DNA from: Panagrolaimus kolymaensis | Taxonomy: Eukaryota > Nematoda > Chromadorea > Rhabditida > Panagrolaimidae | Length of the DNA stretch: 64,000 nucleotides | Assembly: GCA_028622995.1 (NCBI GenBank) | Contig: JAJQJQ010000028.1 | Span: forward strand, 2,728,001-2,792,000 | Direction of reading: 5' to 3' | Position numbers and translations under genes: made by a program | Shown here: positions 11,093 through 22,030 of the stretch, piece after piece | How the letters are laid out: every line of letters begins with the position of its first letter | How positions within the stretch are numbered: position 1 is the first letter of the stretch | The notes under the pieces: generated by a model | Databases searched by the model: none | What the model was told of the DNA's origin: nothing | Seen by the model: only the letters and a program-made list of their open reading frames with translations

Positions 11093-11525
11093 TTTTTGTT
11101 GTGAAAAAAACAAAGTAAATATCCAATAATCGAAAAATGCAGCAAGTAATTTAAATAAAGTTCTTTTAAACTCATACGCGCTTTGCCAATAAATAAGTCA
11201 CCACATATTTTAAAATGGCAAGTTTGGTGAATGTAATTGCCAACAGTTTATTTTTAGATATGCAACGGCGATCACCACTAGTACTTAAACTTTTAAAGAA
11301 CCTCAAGACGTCGAATAACGGAAGAATCTTTAAACAACACTATTGCTATGTTAAAGCCAAAATTCAGGGTAAAAATGCACGCTTTTTATTGCCTCTATTA
11401 TAAGACAAAAAATAAATATACCATAAATTAAGGATTGCATCGATATATACATATATTAAAACGAGAATGAAAAATTTAAAAATGAAATAGGAAAACAAAG
11501 CAGATTTTAAATGTAAGCAAAAAAT
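11093..11525. other. Intergenic between copy C and the cullin gene
   Basis: A 62-codon ATG frame at 11215-11403 on the plus strand has no recognisable features and no neighbouring exons; I do not call it a gene. Nothing else seen. Confidence 0.5.
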
Positions 11526-14188
11526 TTAAGCGATATAATGATAGTAACTTGAATCATTTTCATTACGCTTAATGTATTCACGTTCAATCAAAGATTCGAT
11601 TCGTTTTTTAATCATTGAAGGATCTGGGAGAAATCGTGGAGTCAAATGTTTTATGACTTCAGAAATAAGTTCATTATGACTAAGCTTTTGGCGAGCTTTC
11701 ATTATTCGAACTATAGCTGCTTCAATTTCGCATTTACGATCATTATCAACCTGAATAAATTAAATATAAATAATAAACAAATAAAATTAAAAAAATTACT
11801 TTTGCTCGAGTTTCCTTTCTTTCAGTTTCGCTTTCCCCAACTTTATTAGAAATTGGCCGAATGCGAATTCGAGTTAATTTGGATGTGAAATCATCATTGA
11901 CGGAGAAGACATCACCGCCATCTAAAAAATTAATATGTCAAGCAAAATTTCTCATTCCTTCAAAATTACAAATTACCGATTTCGGTTTCATTAGAAAATG
12001 CTCCTTCTCGGTTCAAAATTCGTTGCTCAGGTTTGCTCAAAGCCAATGACATTAAAGCTTGCTTTAAATATCGATCAGGAATTTTAGTATATTCCAAAAG
12101 TCCATCAAAAGTGTAAATTTCCTGCTCATTGAATGCCATTAAAATGCACATTTGATATGTAGAGACATTAAAAAATTTAGTTTCTTCCTTCAGTTGGCCA
12201 AATTCGCCCTAAATTTCTTAATGTTTCAAAAAATATAAAAATAAAATTACTTTTTTATAAAATATGGCTTTAATATCTGCAAAGCCCATACTTGGATTAA
12301 GTGCTACTGCACGATTTCTGTATGTTAACAAATAAAATTTTTTAAAGCGGTTGAAAGCATTTTCTGCACAAGCTGGAATATGACACATTTCAGCTTCTTT
12401 GAGAGGCCAATATGCTTTGTTCAAAATTTTTGCAGAGATATCTATCTATAATATTTTTTTAAGTAACAGATTTTAAAAATTATTAAAAAAAAGCTTGCTT
12501 CATCAAAATGTTTAATTTGTTTGTAAGAATCAATAAGAATTTGGGAAGCTTCAATATCGTTTAACATTTTTTCAAGTTTTGAAGTAAAAATAGTTCCACA
12601 TTCAATCTTTAATTTTGAAATCATAGCTTTTTCAGAATCGTCAAAAGTTTTATTTGAAAAAAGTAAACGTTTGGCAAAATGCATTTTATAATACCTAAAA
12701 GGGTGCTATTAATCATACAAAAAATGATGTCTGTAAATTTCTCACTTTTCAAAGATATCTTTTTCTTGTAAAAATCTATAAAGCATTACTGCTTTATCAA
12801 TAGCGCCATCATCAGAGCTAATTTCATTTTCAGAATTCTTTAATTTTTGATCAAAATAAATAGACAAAAATTCAGAGCATTTTGGATTTTTGTTTAAAAA
12901 TTTAACAAAGTGCGGATGAATTATATTCTTGAAACCTTTGTCAGGGAATTCTCTGTTAAGAAAATAATAAAATTGATCTTTGAAAAAAGTTTGAATATAT
13001 TCCATATGATTTTTATTCTGAAAAATGAACACATAACTCTAGGAAGGGTTATTAGATTGGTTAACCTTCTCCAATATTTCACTTTGGGTTTCCATAAATT
13101 TAATCATTGCTTCACTCAAAATAGTTGTTCCATTTCCAGAAAATTTAATTAATTTATAAAATAATTTAATTTCTTCGATATCGTCGTTTTTAACTATATT
13201 TGCAACATTGGGAATTTTTTGTTCAACAAAAATTTGAGCTTGTTTTGGATAAACAAATTCTCGGTCTCTGATTTCATTAATTTTATCCAAATACTCGCTA
13301 AATCGTTCTTTTTCATTCAAAATGTTTTCAACCTTTTCAACAAAAGCCTTTGCGTTATTTTCAGCTAATATTTTTTTACTTACTGAACGATAATAATCGG
13401 CTGATTGTTGTAAAAAAAATGGTTCAAATTCTTTCTCAAAATAATCACGAGATCCTAGGCCAAGTTCAAGCAACATTTCAAAGATTGATTTTAAATCCAT
13501 TCTAAAACTTTGTATAAAAAGGTAATTAAAACTCCACATCTTTTTTCATGGGCGAATAAAAATTAGAACATACAATTCTATGGTTTCTTCTTTATTGAGT
13601 TGCTTTTCAATCATCACCCATAATGTTGTTTTCAAACGCAAATTTATGGTTGGATGATCTACAATTTGATCTCGAAATAAAATAAACCCCAAATTTCGCA
13701 ATGGTTCCAATTGGCCTCGTCGTCGAGATAAATTAAGACTATCAAAAAGGCTACAATTGTCCCGAATCATGCTCAAGGCAGAATTATATTCCTTCCAAGA
13801 ATTATTTAATTTTGATATAAAATCATTATTTGTAGCTCCAACAAGAGATGGCGAAACAACATTAACCAAGTGGGCACTTAGTACTTCCTTTAGCCATTCC
13901 GACATTTTTTCATCCTGTGATACCTAAAAATTTCTAAGCTTGATTATTTAATTTAAAAAATATATAAATTCAAACTAATAAAGCGGCAACTCCATTAAGA
14001 ACTCCGACATTCATATCACATTTTTGATTATTCAAAATACTAATAAAATTTGTTTTAAATATTTTCCTTGCCCTCTCCAAAGATTCTTCGTCGACATCAT
14101 TAGACTAAAAAGACGTATTTCAAAAGTTAAAATATGTTTCTTTTTAACATTTTTTAACTTATAAACTTACAGATAATGATGGAATCAT
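11526..14188 (-). CDS. Cullin-3 paralog with diverged adaptor-binding end
   Basis: Ten exons: 14188-14171, 14104-13976, 13923-13574, 13501-13066, 13017-12746, 12694-12499, 12445-12251, 12208-11977, 11921-11800 and 11750-11526; 2175 nt, 724 residues, close to normal cullin-3 length. The C-terminus is unmistakable cullin-3: [36 protein letters not shown], then [15 protein letters not shown] with the neddylation lysine, and the winged-helix end [15 protein letters not shown]. Cullin-3 scaffolds BTB-adaptor ubiquitin ligases. The N-terminal segment that binds BTB adaptors is degraded here ([18 protein letters not shown] where the plus-strand paralog has LYRMAYTMVLHKFGEKMY). The intron after exon 6 starts with GC (GATGAA|GCAAGC at 12498), not GT. 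Confidence 0.9.
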
Positions 14189-14763
14189 TTTACCGTTTTT
14201 AAGTAAATTTTAAAAGGCCCTGAAAGAAAATTTTATGTAAGATTTATTGTTTTTTATCACGCAAAAACTCATAAAAAACAGCTTTTACAAAAAATAATTT
14301 TCATCGGCACTTTAAAATGCATTTTAAACAAATGAAACCAATCAAAAAAATCAAATGCTTTAAAATTGAAAAAATTTTTATGAAATTTCGTTGTTTATTT
14401 TTAACAAAAAGCAACCAAACGAACGAACGATTGATTCGATTCCCTTTTAAGAATTCACGTTTATTTGTTATTAGTATGGTTGCAACGCTGAGAACGAAAA
14501 ACACATATGTTTTTTTAGACAATGACTTTCCCTTTTTCTCGACAAATAAAATTTTCAAAGCAAAAAATTTAATAAAAAAGCAATTATTATGACTAAGCAA
14601 ATATTTTAGACACATAAAACAGTCATAACATAAAAAGTATAAAATAAAACAACAAAAATAAGAACATGGATAATTTTTAATAAACAATTTATAATAATGT
14701 TTTTTTTAAAGTTGAGTAGTATGATATTGCGACTCAATTGCTATTAAGAATTTAATCCATTTT
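14189..14763. other. Intergenic, nothing recognised
   Basis: AT-rich sequence between the start of the minus-strand cullin and the end of the truncated copy. Overlapping open frames on both strands at 14300-14690 look compositional. Confidence 0.5.
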
Positions 14764-15424
14764 CTAATCTTTTATGGATAAAGAAGCTAACGATATTGAA
14801 ACAGAAGGAACATGAACAAATTTTTCTTGTAAAATTTTATTAAGTTTAGTTTTTGTTATTTCATCCAAAATTTGGTTGAATCTTGCTTTTTTCTTAAAGC
14901 ACTTTTCAATTAAAGCTTTTTCATAAAGTAAGCGGAAATAATCTGTTGCTTTTTGTAAAAATAAAGTTTCAAACTGATCTTCATAATATGTACGAGATCC
15001 AAGACCAAGTTCAAGCAACATTTCAAAGAGGGGTTTTAAATCCATTCTAAAAGTTTGAATAAAAAAGTTTATTAAAATTGTAAATTTTAAATAAAAACTT
15101 GCTTATTATTGGTTTTATTTTCGCCATCCATATCAAATGCAGCAAACATTATTGATTTTAAACGCTCATTAACAGTTGAATGATTCACAATTTGATTTTG
15201 AAATAAAATTTTACCAAGATTTAATAATGGTTGCAAATCATGCCGAGGTTTCATAATAAACACCCGTTCAAGATACATGCAAATGTTTAATAACCGCAAT
15301 GTTTGATCAACATGTCGCTCATTGACGTTAGACTAAAATATTGAAGATTAAAAAAATTAAAGGTCAGAAAACCTACAGGATATTTTTTAATCTTTATTTT
15401 ACAGACAAAGCTCGTCTTTAACAT
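14764..15424 (-). pseudogene. Truncated cullin-3 paralog
   Basis: Exons at about 15424-15407, 15332-15103 and 15046-14764 give an open frame of 176 residues. Exon 2 begins like cullin exon 2 (SNVNERHVDQT) and jumps directly into the second half of exon 3 (MYLERVFIMKPRHDLQP), so an internal deletion removed the adaptor-binding helices. Exon 3 ([18 protein letters not shown]) breaks off after about 90 residues and all of the catalytic C-terminus is missing. It is closer to the plus-strand paralog (MYLERVF, RHDL, NERLKSIM). The intron after exon 2 starts with GC (AATAA|GCAAGT at 15102). It cannot act as a ligase scaffold; a dominant-negative fragment is possible but speculative. Confidence 0.75.
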
Positions 15425-16008
15425 AACTCTAAAATAAATTTATATGAAATATTAACAGTTTTTGACTAAGATAAATATCAAAAACAGGAAACAAAAATAT
15501 CAAAAAAATAAAATTAGCAATAAAAAAAACTTCTTATTTTGTAAATGACTCTATTTCATTTTGAGCCGATGAGTTTGAAGTGCAAAAGTTTCGTGCGTTT
15601 TTGGTGTTATGTTTATCAAAATAAATGAAAGAACATTTTTTTAATGTGAATATATATGTACATAAGTTGTTTCATGTTTTAACCATTTTTTCTTTAGTTT
15701 TTCTTCAAAAATCGGATTAATTATATAAAAAAGTCAACAAGGATTTTTAGCGAATAAAAACTTTAGCTTATAAAATTTGCACAATCAAGGTGTGTTTTTT
15801 TATTTGTTTTTATGTGTTTTAAAGATTTTGTCAGCAAAAAATAAAGATAAAAAGGTCATATAATCTTCCGTTTTTCTCTTGATTGAAGTTGATGAGCTTT
15901 TTCCCTCTCTTAATTCAGGAAAACAAATAAAAAGATAAAAAAGTTGTTGTTTATGCAATTTAGCGTAGTAGAAAACGTAAATCTAATATATATATTTCTT
16001 TAAGATTT
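15425..16008. other. Intergenic between divergent cullin copies
   Basis: AT-rich, no open frame of note. It separates the truncated minus-strand copy from the plus-strand cullin and must hold the plus-strand promoter; no defined element recognised. Confidence 0.5.
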
Positions 16009-18857
16009 ATGCATCAGCCTCTTTCACGCGAAAAAATAATGAAGATAAGAACATTTCCTGTAAGTTTATAATTAAAGCATGTAGTTAAAATTACTTAAAA
16101 TTTTAATCTTGTCTATAAATTTTAGTCTAATGTCGATGAACGTAATGTGGAACAGACATGGCAATCATTAAAAAGAGACTTTATAAATATATTAAACAAG
16201 CGTCAAAAAGAAAATGGTTTCGAAGATTTATACAGAATGGCCTATACAATGGTTTGTTTACTATTTATATAAAATATAGTTTTTTTTTCTCTCTCACAAT
16301 AAGCCTGATTTATAGGTTTTGCATAAGTTTGGTGAAAAAATGTACGATGGGATTATAGAAATACTTGAAAGTCACTTCATAAATGTTGTTCGTCCATCTA
16401 TTATTGAAGCTGCGAATGATAATTTTTTGTCAAAACTAATTGATTGTTGGAGCTATCAAGTGATAGCCATAACACAGATACGAGATAGTTCTATGTATCT
16501 CGAACGTGTCTTTGTTGTTCAACAACGTCACGATTTGGATCCCTTGCTAACCCTTAACAAGCGTTTATTTCGGGAACATGTTGTGAATCATCCAACACTA
16601 AATAAGCGTTTAAAATCTATAATGAATGATGCACTTGATATGGAAGGCAAAAAGGAGATAATTGATATGCAAGTTTTATTTGTATAACTTTTTGCAAACA
16701 GATAACAAAACGAAACAAAAACGGATTTCACAAATTGGATACGTTTGATTCAAGTCAAATCTCTCTTAAATTTGGCTTTTCTATATTTTTAATTGAGGTT
16801 TGATAAAAATACATTTTCTGTTTATGAAAGATGTTTGTCGATGTAAACAATAATTTAAATTTATTTATAAAATTTAAGGATGAACTTAAAATATACCGTT
16901 GAACTGTTGCTAGAACTTGGCCTTGGATCTCGTGATTATTTTGAAAAAGAATTTGAACTATTCTTTTTACAACAATCAGCCGATTATTATCGTTCAGTAA
17001 GTAAAAAAATATTAGCTGAAAATAACGCAAAAGTTTTTATTGAAATGATTGAAAACATTTTGAATGAAAAAGAACGATTTAGCGAGTATTTGGATAAAAT
17101 TACTATGGACAAAATTAATGAAATCAGAAATCGAGAATTTGTATATATTCCACGGGCGCAACAGTTTGTTGAACAAAAAATTCCAAATGTTGAAAATATG
17201 GTTAATCGCGATAACATTGAAGAAATGAAGTTGTTTTATCGATTACTTAAATTTTCTGGTAATAAAACCACAGTTTTGAGTGATGCAATGATTGAATTTA
17301 TGCGGAACCAAATTGTAAAAATGGATGAGGTAATCAAATTTAGGGTTTAATGGGTTTATAATTTATTTAAAGATTGTTGATCCTATTTCATACATTGAAA
17401 CTTTTTTCAAAGATCAATTTTATTGTTTTCTTGGCACTGATTTTCCAGAAAAGGGCTTAAAGAATACAATACAACCCCATTTTGTTCATCTGCTTAATCT
17501 CAATTCAAAATGTCCTGAATTTTTGTCACTTTATTTTGATTTTAAATTAAAAAATGATCCCGTTGCCATTAACAATGATAATGATGATATTGACAAAGCA
17601 ATAATGCTCTATAGATTTTTACAAGAAAAAGATGTTTTTGAAAAGTAAGAAACTTACTGACATCATTTTTTGTATGAGAAATAGGATTTATTTTAGATAT
17701 TATAAAATGCATTTTGCTAAACGTTTACTTTTTGCAAATAAAACTTTTGACGATTCTGAAAAAGCTATGATTGCAAAATTAAAGATTGAATGTGGAACTA
17801 TTTTTACTTCAAAACTTGAAAAAATGTTAAACGATATTGAAGCTTCCCAAATTCTTATGGATTCTTACAAACAAATTAAACATTTTGATGAAGTAAGTTT
17901 TTAGCACATTTTCAGCATATAATAAATAGTTTTAGATTGATATTACTGTAAAAGTTTTGAGCAAGGCATATTGGCCTATCACTAATGCAGAACTGTGTCG
18001 TCTTTCAACTTCCACCGAAGCAGCATTAAATAATTTTAGAGAATTTTTCCTCCTAACTTATAAAAATCGAGCACTAAAACTTAATCCAAGCATGGGCTTT
18101 GCAGATATTAAAGCCACATTTTATAAAAAAGTATTTTTTCTTTTCATTTTTTATTCAAATTTCAAAAAATTTAGGATGAATCTGGTAGAGTTCGAGAAGA
18201 AACAAAAATTATAAATGTCTCTACTTATCAGATGTGCATTTTAATGGCATTCAATGAGCGGGAAAATTATACCTTCAAGGAACTTTTGGAATATACTAAA
18301 ATTCCTGATCGATATTTGAAGCAAGCTTTGATGTCATTGGTTTTGATTAAACCTGAACAACAAGTTTTGAAACGTGAAAAATTTGCTATCGAAAGTGAAA
18401 TCCGTAAATTATTCTCTAACTAAAAATTCATGTTTTTTACATTTTAATATTTTTTACAGATGTCGGCGACGTTTTCTCAGTCAATGATGATTTCAATTCC
18501 AAATTAACTCGAATCCGAATTCGGCCAATTTCCAATAAAGTCGGAGAAAGTAAAAATGAAAGAAAAGAAACTCGAGCAAAAGTAAATTTTTTAGATTTAT
18601 TTATTTACATTATGTATAATTAGTTTATTCAGATTGATAATGATCGTAAATGCGAAATTGAAGCAGCTATTGTTCGAATCATGAAAGCTCACCAAAAGCT
18701 CAGTCATAATGAACTCATTACTGAAGTCATAAAACATTTGACTCCACGATTTCTCCCAGATCCTTCAATGATAAAAAAACGCATTGAATCATTGATGGAT
18801 CGGGAATACTTAAAACGTCATGAAAATGATTCTCATTGCTATCAATATATCGCATAA
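16009..18857 (+). CDS. cul-3: Cullin-3, canonical copy
   Basis: Exons: 16009 (or 16039)-16059, 16126-16251, 16316-16668, 16879-17329, 17373-17644, 17697-17892, 17936-18130, 18175-18403, 18460-18581 and 18633-18857. With the inner start the length is 2190 nt, 729 residues; the outer in-frame ATG adds ten. It keeps the BTB-adaptor contact helix (GFEDLYRMAYTMVLHKFGEK), the cullin repeats ([26 protein letters not shown]), the cullin homology part ([19 protein letters not shown]), the neddylation site (IVRIMKAHQKLSH) and the winged-helix end. Exon 3 must splice at GATAT|GCAAGT (GC donor at 16669) to stay in frame; reading through gives a stop. Exon lengths match the minus-strand copy almost exactly, showing a shared origin. 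It acts in cytoplasm and nucleus as a ubiquitin-ligase scaffold. Confidence 0.9.
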
Positions 18858-19200
18858 CGACTTTTATTTTTAAAGAAAAATACGTTAATTTATAACAAAA
18901 AATGCCTTTTAATTTTATGTTTAATTTTTTTTTCATTTCTTAAATAATTAATTAATCTTTGTATTCTTTGTCGTATCGTATCATAATATGTGTTTGTTAA
19001 AACTTTGTATTAAAGTTTGTTATAAATTTCAGAAAAAAGCTCCTGGGTTTTTAACATTGCGTCTTTATTTTTTACAAAAAAAGAAAAAAAAGTATGTGGT
19101 GTATAAAAAAATAGCGATAAAAAGGGCAAATAGATTTTGAAATTTTCTACAAAATTATTGTATTGCTTTAAGGAAACTATTAAAAATGAAAACATTTTTA
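18858..19200. other. Intergenic between convergent genes
   Basis: Short AT-rich spacer between the 3' ends of the plus-strand cullin and the minus-strand receptor; nothing recognised. Confidence 0.5.
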
Positions 19201-20268
19201 TTATGGCATAACAGTTACAGAATTAATAGTTTTTTCAGGGCCTATAGCATTGGGATTTTTAGTAATTTGATTCCTTAATAAATGGAAAAAGTTGACCACT
19301 GCTTTTCGATATGGTTTAATAAAAAATATAATTAAAATAATATCATACAATTCAAACGTGAAAATCATAAACAAACAATAATTTACAATTAAATATGGCT
19401 CTTTAATAAAATAAAATGCATAAACTGCAAATGAAAAAGGTAAAAAAGCACAAAATGCATAACCCGAAAATTGTACATATAACAACCGACGGGACATTTC
19501 ATTTATTTTTTTACTTTGCACTGACATTCGAGTTTTATATTGAAGCTTTTTAGATGTAATAAAACAAAGAAATGTTCCAATTACAATTAAAACAATTCTT
19601 AAAATTATAACCAAAGTTATACCCGGAATTATTAGGGGGATATTATTATTTGAAGAACCCCGAAAAATTATGAATGATTCAATATTCAATTTCGTATCGA
19701 AACCAATAATTTGGTTTGATATATAGGCAGCTATTTCATCCGGTGGAATAAAAATGGAAGCATAGAATGGTTTAATTATAAGCAAAGAAATAAAAAATGC
19801 GAAAAGAATAAATGTGGTAGACATTAAAATAAAGAATATATATTTTGGAATTTTACTTTGTGCATCACCTTTTAAAGCGTAATATCGTTCAAAAGTGATC
19901 GCAATTACACAATCTAATGAGGTGAAAATTCCAAAACAAGCAATTGAATATCCCATTAACCTTAAAGTTGAATTAAAATTGGCAGCAAAACCAGGAGAAT
20001 AAACATATAAAAATGGATGTAAAACCATTGGAGGATTTAAAAATAACATGCATTGAAAAATTATAGAAGCAAATAAATAAAAGATTAAATAAAATTTTAA
20101 TTTTTTCAAAACTTTTGGAGTCTTTAAAATTACAATCATTAGCAAAATTATGGCAAATATAAGAGTAATAATCGAAAGAATATCACAAAATAATCGATAA
20201 TTATTTGCGAATTGTTCGCTATAAATTTCATTTGCATCAAATATAATTTTAGGTTCTGTGGATGTCAT
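19201..20268 (-). CDS. Serpentine chemoreceptor, Str/Srh-type GPCR
   Basis: 355 residues in a single exon. Seven hydrophobic segments are visible, starting at about residue 30 (LSIITLIFAIILLMIVIL) and ending near 310 (MIFTFELYDIILIIFFI). A PYRKA motif follows TM7, as in the Str/Srh superfamily of nematode chemoreceptors. ERYYAL after TM3 replaces the DRY box. Such receptors sit in sensory cilia and couple to G proteins. The C-terminal tail is short (about 40 residues). The lack of introns is unusual for this class, which often has several. The subfamily call is approximate. Confidence 0.75.
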   Translation of the reverse strand: MTSTEPKIIFDANEIYSEQFANNYRLFCDILSIITLIFAIILLMIVILKTPKVLKKLKFYLIFYLFASIIFQCMLFLNPPMVLHPFLYVYSPGFAANFNSTLRLMGYSIACFGIFTSLDCVIAITFERYYALKGDAQSKIPKYIFFILMSTTFILFAFFISLLIIKPFYASIFIPPDEIAAYISNQIIGFDTKLNIESFIIFRGSSNNNIPLIIPGITLVIILRIVLIVIGTFLCFITSKKLQYKTRMSVQSKKINEMSRRLLYVQFSGYAFCAFLPFSFAVYAFYFIKEPYLIVNYCLFMIFTFELYDIILIIFFIKPYRKAVVNFFHLLRNQITKNPNAIGPEKTINSVTVMP

Positions 20269-20710
20269 ATTTTTTTTGGTGTGGCGTTTATAAACTTTTA
20301 AAAATAAAAAATACTTTTACCTCAACTTTTACTGTATGTACTTTTTTTGTGGCAATGTCAAAAAGTAATTCATTTTAATAAAAATGGTGCACTTGCTGCA
20401 GCAAAAAAAAATGCAGGTGTAATTATTGACCAGGTGTAACAAGAAAAATAATAATAATAAATATTAATTGGAAAAAAGGCTATATGGCTTTAAAAAAGTT
20501 AAAAGCTTAGAAGAACTAATAGAATTTTTAGAAATTTAATTTAAAAAATTTGTAAACAAAAAATAATGTTGTTTTTTAAATAAATTATGAGTCTCGAAGT
20601 TAACCAAGCAGGGCACAAAAAAATTTTCAAAGAAGAAAAATAGTTTGAATCGCACTTTTTTGGGTTTGTAAAAGAGAGAATTTTGCAAAATAAAATAATA
20701 ATTTAATTTT
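20269..20710. other. Intergenic, nothing recognised
   Basis: AT-rich spacer between two minus-strand genes. No gene, repeat or RNA seen. Confidence 0.5.
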
Positions 20711-22030
20711 TTATAAAATTACGAAAGAAAAATTTAAAATTAAAATTAAAGAAAATAGTATAAAAAAGCCGCTGAAATTAGCTAAAACGATTGCACCATT
20801 TTTGTCTGTCACATCACCATCAAATTCAATGCAACATAATTCAGTCACCAATGGATGATTTTTAGATACATATGGATAACTGGTTTTTTGACATTTGTTT
20901 GTTGAAGAAAATGGAATGCCTTCTTCCATTAATGTTTGATTATCACGAAAGATAAATTTCGAAATTAGAATTCTGGGAACGCCATCATTTTCACCTCTGT
21001 TTTCGGTTAAGAATATCAAAATTTTTGTGCCACTTCTTGAAATAGGATAACCACAATAAATTTTCTGATTGATAATTCTACAAAATATTATTTAATTCAA
21101 ATTTTAATAAATTTTTACTTTTTTTCCCCGAACTTACTCATCACAATAAATATCATCATTAATATAATAAATGGGAAAATAATCACTTGGTCCATCAAAG
21201 CTTCCAATCATAGTCAAATTATTTCCGCTTAATTCATAATTCATTGTTATAGTTGCATAAGTGCTATTATTATCATCTTCATTAACAATTATGGAAGTGC
21301 TTGCAAATTTTTTACATGCTGGAGTATTCGATGAAACAGCTGTGATATTTTGAAAAGATGTGCAGCATTGTGTCAAAGTTATGGAGGCGTCAGTATCTAA
21401 AAAGTATATCATAGAAATGCAAATATTGCAATACTAGAATTGTCCCTCAATAAAAGCCTATAAAAGTTTTTTTGATTGCTGCTCTTCTGGGAAGTCATGT
21501 TTATTTAATGGGAAAAATAATTTTTTTGCGACTAACTCAAAATTTGGAACATTACCTTGCTGCTTAATTGTAAAACACTTATTATTTGAAACATCATAAA
21601 TTCTTCCATCATAAAAGCTTAAACTTTGTTCATCGATAATACTTCTTGAAATTGGATTATCACTAGTATCGATACCTGGCCCGGTTATAGCTGTTAAAAC
21701 TCCAAAAGCCCCATCATCCATTTGTAAACTCAATAATTTGCTGAAATCAGTAATGCAAATCTCCCTTTTTTGAATAATGCAAATAGACACATTGAATTTA
21801 TTATTATTGGTTGCTTGAGCTCGATCAATAACTGCAGCTTTGAGATTGGTAATAGTAACATAATTTAAATCATTTTGACTTGTAACTTTAATATTTCCAG
21901 AAATTGTAACATTAAATGGATCGACTAATACATTATATGCAAATGAAATTTCTTCACATCTTTGAGGAGCTCCTAATATCGAAGAACAACAGAACAACAA
22001 CAAAATAAGCAAACAAATATTGAGCATCAT
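20711..22030 (-). CDS. Secreted or surface-anchored protein of unknown family
   Basis: Three exons, 22030-21556, 21396-21138 and 21077-20711; 1101 nt, 366 residues. The start is the ATG at 22030 (a second ATG follows at 22027). The leader (MLNICLLILLLFCCSSILG) is a signal peptide. The body has many N-glycosylation sequons (NVTIS, NNST, NLTM, NQTL) and about twelve cysteines, including a CC pair in both exon 2 and exon 3. The last residues (FSGFFILFSLILILNFSFVIL) are hydrophobic right up to the stop, fitting a GPI-attachment signal or a tail anchor. No domain recognised. Confidence 0.7.

Noticed and set aside
11215..11403. 62-residue ATG frame upstream of the SUMO-tailed copy C
   Set aside because: No recognisable features, no flanking exons, no paralog at copies A or B.
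14301..14687. 128-residue hydrophobic frame (minus) and 91-residue frame (plus)
   Set aside because: Mutually overlapping frames in low-complexity AT-rich DNA; the start of the longer one is not supported by any exon or domain.
16316..16687. Reading straight through cullin exon 3 to the TAA at 16685
   Set aside because: It would truncate the cullin; the GC donor at 16669 gives the correct phase into the next conserved exon, and the truncated paralog has the same donor.
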